64,000 nt of DNA. It comes from Pocillopora verrucosa (lineage: Eukaryota > Cnidaria > Anthozoa > Scleractinia > Pocilloporidae). Under the pieces are notes generated by a model, which did no database searches, was not told where the DNA came from, and saw only the letters and a list, made by a program, of their open reading frames with translations. Each line of letters opens with the position of its first letter. The first letter of the stretch is position 1. Location of the stretch: NCBI RefSeq assembly GCF_036669915.1, contig NC_089324.1:10704335-10768334 (forward strand), read 5' to 3'. Both the position numbers and the translations under genes were made by a program. Of this stretch, positions 18,175 to 30,149 are shown piece after piece.

Positions 18175-20121
18175 TTAGTTCTTCAAAACTTTGTAAACGA
18201 ACCCCCAGCTATCACTGGGCATGTCCTCGGCTGCATAGAAAGGTGAAGACTCTTTGGACATGCATATCCAATCGCCATCTTTCTCCAGCTCTGTCATCAT
18301 TTCTTGATAGTGTTCTAATTCCTCTTTCCTTATATTGAAACAGAGGACGCCATCTGCAAAGAAGTTCACATAGGAATTTAGTGCGTATCTTGTAAGGTCT
18401 TATCATGGGAAATTTCCATCCTTTTTCCTATTTGTCCATGTATTTATTAGATTTAACTCTCAGAGTTCGTTAATCCTTTCACTCCTAAGATCTCTTTAGT
18501 AATTCTCTTTAATGTCTGTCATATAATTCCTATAATGTTAGTTAGGAGAATTTGGTATAGGACTAACCAATAATACCCTCATTGACATCTTCTTTTGTTT
18601 TCCCATTACTTGTCTGCTTGATATCATATTGATACTGTAAGGAGAAAGTTTGTCTCGGTCACCCATGGGAGTTAAAGGGTTAACCTATAAACTGTAATAT
18701 CATCCAAAGAGAAGTTGAAGAGACCAGCTTGAACGCGTGACCTTGATATATCAAGAAATTCTTTAAACGAATTTGCAGAGGGAACGTTTGACCCTAGAAG
18801 ACGATTTACGGGTCAGATGCCAGATGTTAAGGGAATTTATGTAGAAGGGTGTTTGGTGAGTCTTCACTACCTGATCCATCTCACGGTTTGAGTTTTCAAA
18901 AAACCAAAACAACCAAGCAAAAAACTTTTGATAGGATTTTAAACGTTTTTTCCTTTTTTAAAATCCTGATATGTCTTCAATCTAAAATGATCCTTTTTTT
19001 TTCATTTTTGCTTAAAAACATTATTATTCCCTCAAAGGTTTATCAAAGTATAATGTTTAAAGGCTAGTGTCCGTTTTTGTTGTGATTGTTTCTTTTTTTT
19101 ACAGCGTTTGAAAGATTCAAAAAGAGATTCCTTTGAAACCGCGACTAAATGATTCTTTAGCGTCAAGTCCAACAATTAGCCACAGAACAGACTCCCCGAA
19201 AACATCCTTGCTTGTGCCTCGGTTAACTCCTACGAAAGACCCACCAGTTTGAACCATTCTTATCATCTCCACGAAAGCAGAGGAGCCGATAAGCCCTGTA
19301 ATGAGCGCCCCACCACAAATCAAAGCATCAAATTGCCCAGATTCAATCTGAGGTATCGGCTGCCCGTTCAAAGACGTACAGATGAACTCAGTATAGACCT
19401 CTTTTTTCTTTGCTTCCTTTAACATCTCAGCTGAGATGTCCAAAGCACATAGATTGGTGTATCCGAGTTTCTTGAGCTCAACTCCTATAAGCCCTGTCCC
19501 AGCTCCAACGTCAATGATTTTGATCTGATCCTTTGGTTTGTCCTGTTTAACTTCTTTAAGGGCGTTATGCAAAGATTCGGCTAGTGGCTTGAAATATGAA
19601 GTGCGCGCCGCTGAATGTTCCTATATGATGAGAAAGTTCAAGCTGATTATTAAGATTAGTTGTTCGATAACTACAACAGTAGTCTAGTGTCGCCTTGGGC
19701 ACCTTTTCCTCGAGAGCTCCGGTAACTTTACGGTTAGTCTTTGAAAAATTAACTAATGCTAATTTATTCCAAATTGTACTCGAAATCATATGATTACCTA
19801 TACTAAGACTGCACTATTATTCCCTCAATTGGGATCTAGGAATGTTGCAGCGGGACCCGAATGCTCCAGTAGTACTGGAACATTCGAGAAACGCAGCCCT
19901 GAATAATGGATCAGGTGTCCGGTGGGTCAAACGGCGATGTGCCACATGGTCCCCCAGACCATTATTATTATTATTTTACTATTTTAGAGTACCTCGTCAT
20001 ATGTTGCTGACCGTGCAGCATAAATGCGTTTGATCTCAACTTCGGTTGTTTCTTTGGTTATTTTTGCTGCTGTCTCTCCGAAATACTTCATTAAGCTTGC
20101 TTTGAACTGCTTCTCATCCAT
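18175..20121 (-). CDS. METTL27: METTL27-like SAM-dependent methyltransferase (copy C), three exons
   Basis: Intact spliced ORF of 227 residues. Exon 1 is 20121-19993 (MDEKQFKASLMKYFGE...), donor GTACTC. Exon 2 is 19620-19245 (acceptor CATATAG, starts EHSAARTSYFKPLAES), donor GTGGGT. Exon 3 is 18353-18175 (acceptor TTTGCAG, ends VYKVLKN). Motif I reads IIDVGAGTG, with Val for Ala compared with copies B and E. SGQFDALICGGAL and ELEHYQEMMTELEKDGDW are present. Role as for copy B: a class I methyltransferase with unknown substrate. The first intron is short (about 370 bases). Gene order and strand are the same as in the other units, with an R copy upstream. No disabling change seen; ITGLIGSS replaces ITGRIGSS. 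Confidence 0.87.
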
Positions 20122-20940
20122 TCTATACAGAGGAACAAAATGCAAAATGTCACATACACTTGTCTGATGAAGGCTTTTATTATGTGAAGTGCGGTGCTTT
20201 GTAATGATTTTCAGCCTTGGGAAAAGCCTTAACAGAACACGTGTAAAATTACGAGGACTTTTTTACATGTGCTTGTTATCGCTAGTCAGCTGCCAACACG
20301 TCAATCGCCTTTCAACCACTCTGGAGGGTTGATGATTGACTGGCAAAGCGATCCTTGGAATACGGGGTTGACAAAAGCAATTCATTTCCACGTTCTTCGC
20401 CAAGTTGTTCTTTGAGTAACAAGTTGAAAAAATTTATAGCTTAGCCTTCTACCTGGCAACGAGCAATGAATAACTGCAGTGATTTACAGAGTTGAATGTT
20501 CTGAATAATACAAAGTACAAAGTTGAATTTAAAGTGTGTAACAAAGCGCTGATTGGACAAAACAAACAATAGTAACACACCAACGTATGCATTTACAAGG
20601 AAAGTTTTAAATTAACATAATAAAGTTAATGATTAAGTGTAAGTTTCTTCCGCTGAATGTGGATAGCTTCTTTGATTTTAGGTTGAAAAGTTGTGGAAGC
20701 GTGATCCAAGATGCTAAAACACTCATCAGAAAAAAGGGTGCGACATAATGGAGAATTATGTAGATGTTTGAAAATGTGAGAGGTCTTATCAGCATTTTGT
20801 TACACACTTTAAATTCAACTTTGTACTTTGAATTATTGAGAACTGAAGATGACAGAAAAACTGTTGAAACATGTTTTTAAAGAGTTCAATGTCCTTTATA
20901 AAACAATTAAGCTAATCTTCAAATCAAATGCAGTTCTTTA
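20122..20940. repeat. Mosaic upstream of METTL27 copy C
   Basis: Contains the conserved METTL27-upstream words, a single fold-back arm (20690-20740), and the hammerhead-like motif at 20843-20876 with a G-U closing pair in its stem. No gene is seen; the 66-residue minus ORF is not supported. Confidence 0.5.
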
Positions 20941-23640
20941 CTGCAAATCAATGTTTCAGTTGAATTTAACATAAATTTGTCTCAAAATCCTAACCACTTC
21001 TAATAGTATTTCTGAAATTGTGGGGAGCAAATACACTGTCGATAGTGTTAGATTTTCAAAGTAAACAAAACATGACAATCAGAACAAAGATCATACAGTG
21101 GAACGAATCAAGAACAAGCTGTTCACCATACAACACTTATTTCTGGTTACCATGTATCTGCGGCAAAAAACCATGTATCATTGGAAAAACCGAGAGAATT
21201 CCATTGCATTTGCTTTCACTCGTCTTCAATGCTTCACAATACTTTGGAATGGAAGAGTCCAACGTAAATTTTAAATTTTCACTGAAATTACAGTTTCAAG
21301 GCTACTATTTTCATACTAGTGATGTTGTGAACATACAGTAACTGAGCAAAACAAAAACGTTACTGAAGAGTTCAGAATAATGTTGGGTCGCACTTAGGGA
21401 GAAAACTATGCCCTATCAAGCCCACCATACTCAGCGAAAGGCACCAAGGACTCTCGATCTGCCTTTCTCGGTTTTCTAATACACAATCTACTTACATACA
21501 ATTTTACCCCACCCTGTGGAACTCTGGTTAATTTCTTCGACTCTTACAATTAGATTCTCTCTGAATAATTTTTATTGATTTGTGTCGCGCATGCTACAAA
21601 ATGAACTATGAAGTACATGCTAATATAGTCACTAGAGATAGGCACGGGCGGGCATGCCAATCTCCTGGCCTTGAATAGTTATTTTAGACCACGACGTCTA
21701 AAAGGTAGACAATGACTCAAGCATGGCCATTCTATTACGCATTTCGCTTAAACGCAAAGAATTCAGACATTTTTCACTCATAAATGGTATATTTAGCTTT
21801 TCTTTATAAAAAATGTTAGATAAAAATATTAGAGAATACTCGAAAATCAGATTTCAAAATACTTAAAAGAACATTTTGGCTATAACTATCAATTTTTCTA
21901 GTTTCAGAATATGCTGTCTCTAAATGCCCTTCAAACAGGTACGTTCTAAAATAGATGAAATGTCTGGCAGTCAGAAATTTTCAGAGAATTTCCACCGACA
22001 GGTTCTTTCAAACTTGTTAAAATTATCAGATGTTTGTTTAGAAATGTCAAAGATAGTTGGCTTTTAGTGGAAAAATTCTCCGTACCGTGCAGCCTATAAT
22101 ATTGCTCGGTTGTCAACACTCTAATCAGATTGCCGGGCACGGACCAAAAGCCCGGCGGTCAGAATTTTTAAATGGTTCCATTCTCCGTTCTCCATTGATC
22201 AAAATCTTAGATAAAAGTAATACAGAATACTTGGCGATAAGATTTTAAAATACTCAAAAGTACATTTTGGCTAAAACTGTTATTTGTTTTAGTTTAAGAG
22301 CAAGTTGTCAAAGTGTTATCTCTTTAGAAATTTTTTTAGTAAAAATTCGATCTGTTTTGCATTTATGGAGCGCTGTCTTTTCCCAGTAGATTTAAATTGC
22401 TAGAAAACAATATATATAAAACACTTGGTTCATACGTGCGTTCATGGAGACGTGGAGCGCGTGGAAATTTTTAAAACGACGCCTCGGGCAACTTCTCTGT
22501 CGCTGTCTAAACTTCCCGTATATCGCCATGAGCGCACGCTAAAGTATAAACTAATTGTTAATTCAAAGTGACAGTATGGTTAACCAGTGGATACCCTGTA
22601 TAGAACATGGAGATATCAGATGATGGAAGAAAATATCATGAAAAAGAATTGATTGAAACAACGGTTTTTTATATCTCTGTTTCAATAAGCTTGTGGAGTG
22701 ATGGCTTTGAATCTGTTCATGGGTGCACAGCTGTCTTGAGGTTGCGACGTTTGAGAGTCGTGTAGCCGAACTAAAACCATGTGTACCTGATCTAGAAATG
22801 TATACAAGCGAGCAGCTATAGACCCATGCGGTCGCAGCTGCTTGTGTTAACAATCAAAATCTTTGATTCACTGCACAGAGTGGGTTGACTAATCTCATGT
22901 TATGACTATATTTGGTCATGAATGATTGACATCGGGTTCGTTGGCCTGACAATTTTGGTGGATGGTACTGTAGGCACGCATTTTTTTCGCAGTATTTTGT
23001 TTGTTATTACAACGCAATATGAGCTGAGTGCAAGTAGGAACATCACTGCCGCCACAGTACACACCATCAAAGACAAATTTTCGTTTGTAATTTGTCAGTT
23101 AAGAGTGTGGCGTTCTCTGAAGTGAAAAGACCTTGAATGACCTTCATAACGATCAGGTAGCTTTCATATTGAAGGGTCACGTGACAGACTGTGTCAGAGT
23201 GTACATGAATTATCAAGGAATCTAGAAAGAACTGTAAATAACATAGCTGCCACTTGTCAAGCCTTTATGTCAAGTATCGTTTAAAAGTTATGCTGGTCAG
23301 AATTCCAAGTTTATCTAGAGAACCTTCTAAAACATTTGCAGAGAAAGCTTGCAAAATTGGATGCAAATCCCAGTTCTGATTACTCGAACGCTTCATGTAT
23401 ACCGTAGGGTATACCCCCAGATACGTTTAGCAGATAACAGCACAAATCTGAAATATGTTGAGGGGCCAAATTTTGTTTTTCTAACACACATTTCAGTTGT
23501 CTTTGTAAGTGACTTCTTCTTTCTTTATTACATCTAGCAATTTTCTAACGTTGACTTTGGAAGCATTCCTTTGGAGAGCGTAGATTTCTTTCAAGCCTAC
23601 AAAATTTACTGTTCAAAGCAGGTAAAGTGCCCTCGTATAT
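20940..23640 (-). repeat. R locus, copy 2
   Basis: Same order as R copy 1. The TATA-like box is altered (CTAATATAG, about 21627). The exon-like ATG segment has TAA at the same codon, the KYCEALK ORF is broken by TAA, and the signal-peptide ORF (ATG near 23070) reads MVCTVAAVMFLLALSSYCVV before a frameshift. It lacks the local tandem duplication of copy 1 and is more decayed. Confidence 0.65.
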
Positions 23641-23741
23641 CCAACGTTTTATGAACATGTAACACAACTATGTATCACATGCCTCGTTGCACCAACATGT
23701 ATTACCATAATATTGCACGGACCTTTGTATAATTTACACCT

Positions 23742-24131
23742 TTGCACGCCTTGTACGTATTTAGTGATTGCAATGCATTAAATATTCAGTTTTGGACATG
23801 TAACAGAAGCGTTAACAAACACGACACAGATATCAATTCTGCACTTATAAAGTCATTTCAGTCTGGTTCTGAGATTTCTTTCATTCATAAGACCGCTGCA
23901 TCTGCATTGCTGGAATCTCAAGAGAAAACGTTGCCTCGTCATATAATTGCGTTCGACGAAGGGGAACGCATACTAATCGTGTCGTTTTTAGGAAAATCAC
24001 TCTCGAGGGTTTTATGGACTAGTTCCTCAGGCACTGGGCGCCATTTTGGACCGGCTGGCTGGCTGACTGGCTATGTGGCACAAATAGCCTCGATCTCAGT
24101 TGCAAATGTTTTCTTGGCCGCCTTGAGCTGA
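23742..24131 (+). CDS. Hypothetical ORF in unit 2 spacer
   Basis: 129-codon plus-strand ORF (INSALIKSFQSGSEISFIHK, LPRHIIAFDEGERILIVSF). A related frame exists in unit 1 at 16760-16850 (LPRHVIALNEGERILIVS) but is truncated there by a stop. No family is recognised. It sits immediately after R copy 2. Probably not a gene, but it is the longest open frame shared by the two spacers. Confidence 0.2.
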   Translation: MHALYVFSDCNALNIQFWTCNRSVNKHDTDINSALIKSFQSGSEISFIHKTAASALLESQEKTLPRHIIAFDEGERILIVSFLGKSLSRVLWTSSSGTGRHFGPAGWLTGYVAQIASISVANVFLAALS

Positions 24132-24976
24132 AGACACCGATTATTTTCTCTGCGCAATTAATAAAAGAAAAATAAAAAACTTTTACTAAAGATGGAACGC
24201 GCTTTACCAATCTTTGATTATTACTAGTTATATTTTTGTGGTCCTTCATGTTGGTTGTCGTCTTCGCCGTTTTTCATCGTTGTCTTCATAGATCGATTGC
24301 TAGAAAGAATGAGCTATTGTAGAATATTTCTCAAATTTCAGGTCTGTAGCCATTTCCGCTGATGAGTTATTAGCCTGAATGTCTGACATGAATTTATAGC
24401 GCTTCGGATGGGAACGCCAAGTTGGTGCCCATGCAAGGGGTGTCAACATGGCGGCCATGAAGTAATGCAAACATTTGCTGTCTTGTTTCGCTTCCAAAGT
24501 AATTCGTTATCGATTTTGAAATTGCTAACATTTATCTAAACACATTTTTCTAATCTTTCTTGTGCTCAGGGAATAAAATGTCACATGATAGCTCATATTT
24601 ACAGATTTCAGGTGTCGAGCGAAGAAAAACCGAAATTAGAAATGGCTCTATGTCAAAATAGAGAACTCCACGATACTGAAACCTTTCAAAAGGGTTTGGG
24701 GGTCTTTCGTCTTTCGGAGGTAAACTGTAATATCCCTCAAGTAAAAACCAAGGATTGTGTTAGATTTGCGCTTCTAAAACAAGTTTTGAGTTTGTGTTGA
24801 ATGTTTCAGTCAATACTAAGACCCCTGAGTTGTTCAGTGGATAAGCAGTTTCTTTTCCGTCTTGACCCTAAATTTCTCTCGAGTCTCGGTTCTTATCCGT
24901 TCCACCTTAAAAGCTTTTATTTCTATCGCTGTGTTTAAATTTTAGAAAAAAGGCATCTATATTTTCGAGATTTTAA

Positions 24977-25134
24977 GAGGACATCCGTGCAAAAATCAAA
25001 CAAAAATGAAATTTTTATGGCAAGGGTCAAAAATTCAAATTGTCTCAAGTTTTGCACACAAGTAGACCCTAGTAAGAGAAGAAAGACTGTGTATTTTTTT
25101 CCTCAAATGTGTTTTTTTTTTCGAGAAAAACGAA
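24977..25134 (+). repeat. Left terminal inverted repeat of the 9.2-kb element
   Basis: Matches the reverse complement of 33991-34156, including GTCTCAAGTTTTGCACACAA and CCTCAAATGTG followed by a T-run and CGAGAAAAACGAA. Interrupted at its inner end by the insert at 25135. Confidence 0.85.
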
Positions 25135-25943
25135 TGTGACGCTTGCGACGAAAGACGAAACTTCGAGGGGTGTCGCTAAGGCATGTTTGCTAAGTGTCGC
25201 AGATGTCGGGACTATTTTACAGGTCGTAATAAAACCACGAAAACCAAGATGACGGTTAATGGTGTTTATTCAGATTACGAAGACAATGACGAAGACGATC
25301 ACAAAGAAGATCACGATCGTAAACTGGAATTACAATAATATTATAACGAATGCATGAATCTACTTGAATTGGTGCGAAAGGCATAAAAGAAACGCTTTAC
25401 GTGCCTATGTCGATAACACGATTAAAATAACAACAATTAACGTAAATCAACATAAACAAATCATAAAAGACTAAATTGAAACTACTCGAGATTCAAAGAT
25501 CGGCTACACGATGAACATTTGCGGCTGATTAACAGCCCAAAGACTAAAATGTGGGCGTTGCTGTCTGAGCGTTTAGTTCTTTCAAATTACTCTTTTGATC
25601 TCAAGATAATTAGTTGTACTATTGTACAACACAGTACAAATGTGCGCTATCACCCAAGGTGAAAAACTAAACTTAAACACATTGAAATAAAACTAACAAA
25701 ATTACTTACATATCGGTTCCGCTTGTGCCAAAGGTTTAGAACGAAAGAACGAAGGTACTGCTATTCAAGGCGAAATCTTGCGAAACTCTGGCCTAAAGGG
25801 ACGCTAACTTAGCTTGATATGCGCCTGGTGACGCTAAAAGATCCGATTACAAACCAATAGGAAAAAGATAAACATTGTAGGCACACAAAGTAATTGATAA
25901 TTGATCTAATCAAAAAACTGTTCTTTTGTTCGATATCCTTAAC
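25135..25943 (+). mobile_element. LTR-like insert (TG...CA) in the left inverted repeat
   Basis: 809 bases starting TGTGACGC and ending CTTAACA, flanked by AACGAA on both sides (25129-25134, 25944-25949). The right arm of the host element has the uninterrupted site. TG...CA ends with a 6-base duplication suit a solo LTR. Inside are remnants of a cysteine-bearing then acidic frame (ECDACDERRNFEGC, AKCRRCRDYFTGRN, then MTVNGVYSDYEDNDEDDHKE) with a stop between. No polyadenylation or primer-binding evidence was checked. Confidence 0.5.
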
Positions 25944-26100
25944 AACGAACTTTTCGCTTTCACCTTTTAAAATCGATGGATCGGGTCATAACGTGTCGAA
26001 AATTGAACACTTTCGCTCGCTTCGCATTTCAAAGATATTTCATCAAGGGAAATCTAACCAACGTATGCTCTTTTATAGACTCTTCGTCTTCTGTAAAAGG

Positions 26101-27861
26101 TAAGTTGTGTAGGAATTGGTTGCTTAGAAGCTTTTATCCATCCGAAAAAACAATGTGCTCTCTTCCGTTACAAAAAAGTGTCGGTGAAGAAAACCTCTTT
26201 TTTCACCATGTGCCATTATCAGAATTCCACCAAATTACGTATGTAAACTGCCGAAGGAATGATCCTCAAAATGACGTAAATTTTTCTTTGAGCAAATGTT
26301 TTCTCGCTAGGTCTAGAGGCATACCCTAGCACGGCGCGGTCATAATATTCAAGAACATATTTGTGTCTCCCACATTCGAGATGCTTCTGTAATGACGAAT
26401 GGCGTTGATAGGACTTGATGCAACCCTCTTCCGAGCAGAAAAAAATATTTTTAGTCGTGGAAGCGTGCGATTCTTCACTTGAATCATCGGTACCTTCATC
26501 AGTGCTGTCTTGGTGCTTTTGAGATGTTTTAGCAACCTCACCTCGTCTCGGCTTGATAGGAACAAAATTTGTTCTTATATTTACGCTTGCTGCACTGCAT
26601 TCCAGAGTTGGAACTTCGTCCTGGTCAGGAACATGAAACTTGCTCCAATGAATGAATTTGTCTCTTCCAATTTTGTAGGATCTCCATACTCTCACACCTT
26701 CCTGCACAATACTGCTTTTACTCCAGGGATACCTCCAAATGGTTCTATTGCCTCCTGCATTTGAGATGCCGACTCTCTATCGTGGCCTGAATTCAAATGG
26801 ATGGCCATATGGGATTTGATCGTTGCAGCTTTCCGATCGCAAGATCCCTTCCCTCCTTGGGGATCTGAAAAATCCATTCTGCGTAGTTTATTTAGCTCTG
26901 CTACTTTACTGGCTGTAACCAGGGTTAAAGCGCAGTGGTAACACCCGGCGTTGTCTTGTCTAAGATAAATAGATTGTAAATGAGGCATGACATCCTTCAG
27001 TCGACGAAAGACGTCGTTAAGTATGGCAAGAACTGCAGAACTGTCCTGGTTACAGGTCTCAAATAAGTGTACAAATATCATCATCTCAATCTTGCCATCA
27101 TTTCCCTTTCTCATCGCAACTGTGATATGCCATGGCAGACCTCTCTTACCAAACCAGTCTGTTTGGCTCTCCCTGAATTTCTTTGGTAGATATTTCATAG
27201 CCCAGTCTAAGACCAATAAGACAGAAGTTTCATCCAGCTCATCGATGACGTCTAATCTAGACTCGTTCTGGTTTGTTGAACGCAGTAAGTGCGATTTCCA
27301 AGAATCTATGCATTGTTTGGACTGTAAAGTCACAAAGGCCAAATCTCCTTTCGTATCGGTTGTGCCTCCCACTTCCTGGACAGCTCTTTCGATTTCAGCA
27401 ACAACAGATGTAAGACGAGAACACCGGTCGCATGTGTGGTTGTGGTTGTGATGGCAAATTTCAAGGTAGTCTGTGTCGTCTAGACAACTTAGCGCGTAGG
27501 CTCGACAATGGTCTGGTACACTTGAGCTCGTTGAGATGTGTACCTATTAATTGAAAACATCTCTCGAATTGGAAGGTATGATAATGACTATGGTCCCTGT
27601 CTATCTGCATGTATTTATTAAGGGTAACATTTTGAGGTAACATTTTGTGGATTTTCGTTTACCGTAGGGGCAAGTTAAAAGGCACCGATTAGCAAGTCAA
27701 GTAAGGGGCAGAAACTTAAGATTCGTATGCGAGAGACCTTGAATAATGGCACATGGTGAAAAAAGAGGTTTTCTTCACCGACATTTTTTTTGTAACGGAA
27801 GAGAGCACATTGTATTTTCGCATGGCTAAAAACTTCTAAGCAACAATTCCTACACAACTTA
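26101..27861. mobile_element. Inner inverted-repeat segment enclosing a transposase relic
   Basis: Arms of about 120 bases (26101-26221, starting TAAGTTGTGTAGGAATTG, and 27742-27861, its inverse) enclose the zinc-finger-tailed coding relic. The sequence following it (GCAGAGGGGCATTTTGTTGC) continues the left arm of the 9.2-kb element, as the right arm at about 33820 shows, so the segment is a later insertion or inversion. A clean target duplication is not resolved. Confidence 0.55.
26219..27540 (-). pseudogene. DDE-transposase-like protein with C-terminal C2H2 finger (broken)
   Basis: Minus-strand reading gives DHCRAYALSCLDDTDYLEIC and a His/Cys cluster (HHNHNHTCDRC). Then comes VLLVLDWAMKYLPKKFRESQ, with a likely first catalytic Asp, and YLRQDNAGCYHCALT, with a second. 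MDFSDPQGGKGSCDRKAA holds a third acidic site, and GGIPGVKAVLC follows. A deletion plus frameshift near 26705 joins to VRVWRSYKIGRDKFIHW, and a C2H2 finger FCSEEGCIKSYQRHSSLQKH ends the protein. I recognise this family as abundant in coral and anemone genomes. The spacing of the acids suggests an RNase H-fold transposase, but superfamily assignment is open. Frameshift and missing bases make it a pseudogene. The plus ORFs at 26510 and 26987 are shadows. Confidence 0.62.
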
Positions 27862-28457
27862 GCAGAGGGGCATTTTGTTGCGCATGTTTCATAAATTTTA
27901 GTTTGATACGAGAAACCGCTGGTATGCGCCTGCGTCAGTTTCCCGCTCGAGAATTGCGAAAGAAAAGAAGCAGTAAAATAGGTCGGAAAAAACAATGGTT
28001 CAAGTATTTGAGACAACCTTTCTTCTTATTTTTCTTCTGTAACTTAGATGGAAGCGGCAAAGTCTTGAAACTTTTGTGTGATGTGTGGAAGGAAGTTATT
28101 TTCTAAATGCAAAAGATTGTTCGAGTCTTGTCTTGTGATTGTTTGGGCGATCGATGTAGATGATGTTATTTTTGAAGGATGCAAGTGGCCTGTCGAAGAG
28201 CACAAAAGAATTGGATAGTACACTTTTATCGTGTCATTGCTATCTCAAGTTATCGGTAGTCACTTGAAGTACTCGCCTTCCTGTAAACGTTTTTTAAAGC
28301 TTCAACTATGCTGCTAGTGCAGTGTACTTCCAATTTTGGCAAAAATTTAAAGTTTAGAGAAGTTTATGTTTTGTTTCCAAAAGTTTTTTTTTTTTTTTTA
28401 TGAATCACAATCGGCAGGGCCGATTACCTAAATAAAAAATAGGTCCGCAATGCGTAC
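27862..28457. other. Left-arm remainder of the 9.2-kb element, no gene
   Basis: Begins with about 27 bases shared with the right arm, then unrelated AT-rich DNA with a T-run at 28388-28400. No coding signal seen. Confidence 0.45.
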
Positions 28458-29513
28458 TTGTGTGGGATTTTATTGACAAAGTGTTTGGAAGGGGTTTTTG
28501 AGCGGAAGCAAACCTGTCGCTCACTATGAGTCAACTGTACTACAGGGGTGATATTAGGCCTGGAATCAACAGTCTTTCTACGCCAATTTGGGTCTTTCCG
28601 TTGTAATCGTTTCGTTTTGTTATTCTTCTATGCAAGCGTGACTGTTTTGATGGTAAGAATGAAAGATGATCGCTTTCCACAAGTCGTTGCCGAGCACGTG
28701 ACTATAATCTGGCCGGTGTTGTTTTGATCACTTGACAACCTTTTTCGCTGAAAATACAGGACGACTTCCTATTTCAAGGAATGTTTTTCCAATTAATTTC
28801 TATCGCATCGGTGTAAAAAAGTACAGGTATATGGGTGTTCTGAAAAACAAAAGGGAAATTCAAAACTACGAGAAATTGCGAGTAATCGGCCTCTTGTACT
28901 ACACGCGGGTTTTTTTGGTGTAACATGCGTGTGTTTCCCGTAAGTTACAAGCACTTTACGCACGTGGAAATGCTGCAATCACGAATTTTATATTACGTGA
29001 AAGTCACGCATGTGGTTGTTTGCTCACTTCACTAATATGTTTGTTTGCTTGTTGTTGTTTTTTTTGGTATCCTGGAGTATTTCAGGAGGGGTTGCAGACT
29101 TAACTGTGGAATAATTGTTTAATGCAGGGTTGTCAATAAAGGTTGCAGTTAGAAATTAGTCAAGATGCTAAGGGAGCTGCCTTGAAATTTCAGGACTGTG
29201 TGTTATGTAGTTTATTTTTGTCTTTTGTAAATGGTTGTTAAACTGGACAACTCTTAGAAAGATGACTTCAAACTTAATTTTAAAAGGCCTGTTCTGGTAC
29301 CAAATGAATAAGCAGCATTTCCTTATTAATAGTTTTGCAAGTTTCTCATTACAAATTCCTCTGAAAAAAGAGAAACAACTATTTTCATAACTATTTACTG
29401 CTTTCTTTTGTTGCTCTCTTAACTTAAAAACAATGTACATCATGATAAAGTAATTTGTTATAGGACACCGTGAAATGAGGCCCAAACAGCTTTATGATCT
29501 GTGAAATGTGTTT

Positions 29514-30146
29514 CTAAAACATCTGCTTGTATATCAATGTTAGATATATTTGTATATATATATGATCAATTACTGTGTTGTTGTCAGTTGTATAAGTTGA
29601 TATGAACTGTTTGTAGTGGTTATCCCTCACTAATAAATTATACAAAGGTCTTCTGTCTGTTTCAACAAGCCAATTTATATCAAAGTCTCTAGTAATGATA
29701 TTGTTGTCTGGTGAAATGTTATTTAATACCTCAGTTATTGCTTCATAAAGTTGTCTTGCAAGCACGTTTGGGGAGTGATATATCCCTATGATTGTCCAAT
29801 CCTCAAACCTTGCTAGCTTAATTACTGTTATTTCAACACCATCTATATTGTGACAATAGGGGTATCCAGGTAAGTATGGGATTTTACTGTACACAGCTGT
29901 ACCACCATAAGACCTTGATCCATTGCTGGAATTAAGGTTATCATTACGGAAGAGAACATAACCAGCAATGTCATACATGTCATTATTATCTTGAGAATTA
30001 AATCTTGTTTCTGTAAAAATATTGATATCAGCACTTAGATAAATTAAGTCTTTACGTATATCTTCTATGTGTTTGTGAAGAGACCTTACATTAAGATAAC
30101 ACAGTTTAAGAAGGGAAAATGTTATGTCATGGAGAGGGAGATGCAA
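29514..30146 (-). pseudogene. Helentron endonuclease domain (AP/EEP type)
   Basis: 210-residue open frame. It begins near LKLCYLNVRSLHKHIEDIRK and continues with SADINIFTETRF (metal-binding Glu region), SYGGTAVYSKIPY, WTIIGIYHSPN and IITRDFDINWL, where intact enzymes read GDFN. It ends near TTDNNTVIDHIYIQ, which has the terminal D-H pair. This is the exonuclease-endonuclease-phosphatase fold found in CR1-like LINEs and at the C-terminus of Helentron proteins. The helicase frame upstream ends with one TAA at 30152-30150 and continues in the same frame into this ORF, so the two were probably one polypeptide. The active-site change (GDFN to RDFD) and the stop suggest decay. Confidence 0.72.
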
Positions 30147-30149
30147 AGC

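Noticed and set aside
26987..27451. 154-residue plus-strand ORF
   Set aside because: Lies antisense to the well-recognised transposase-like frame.
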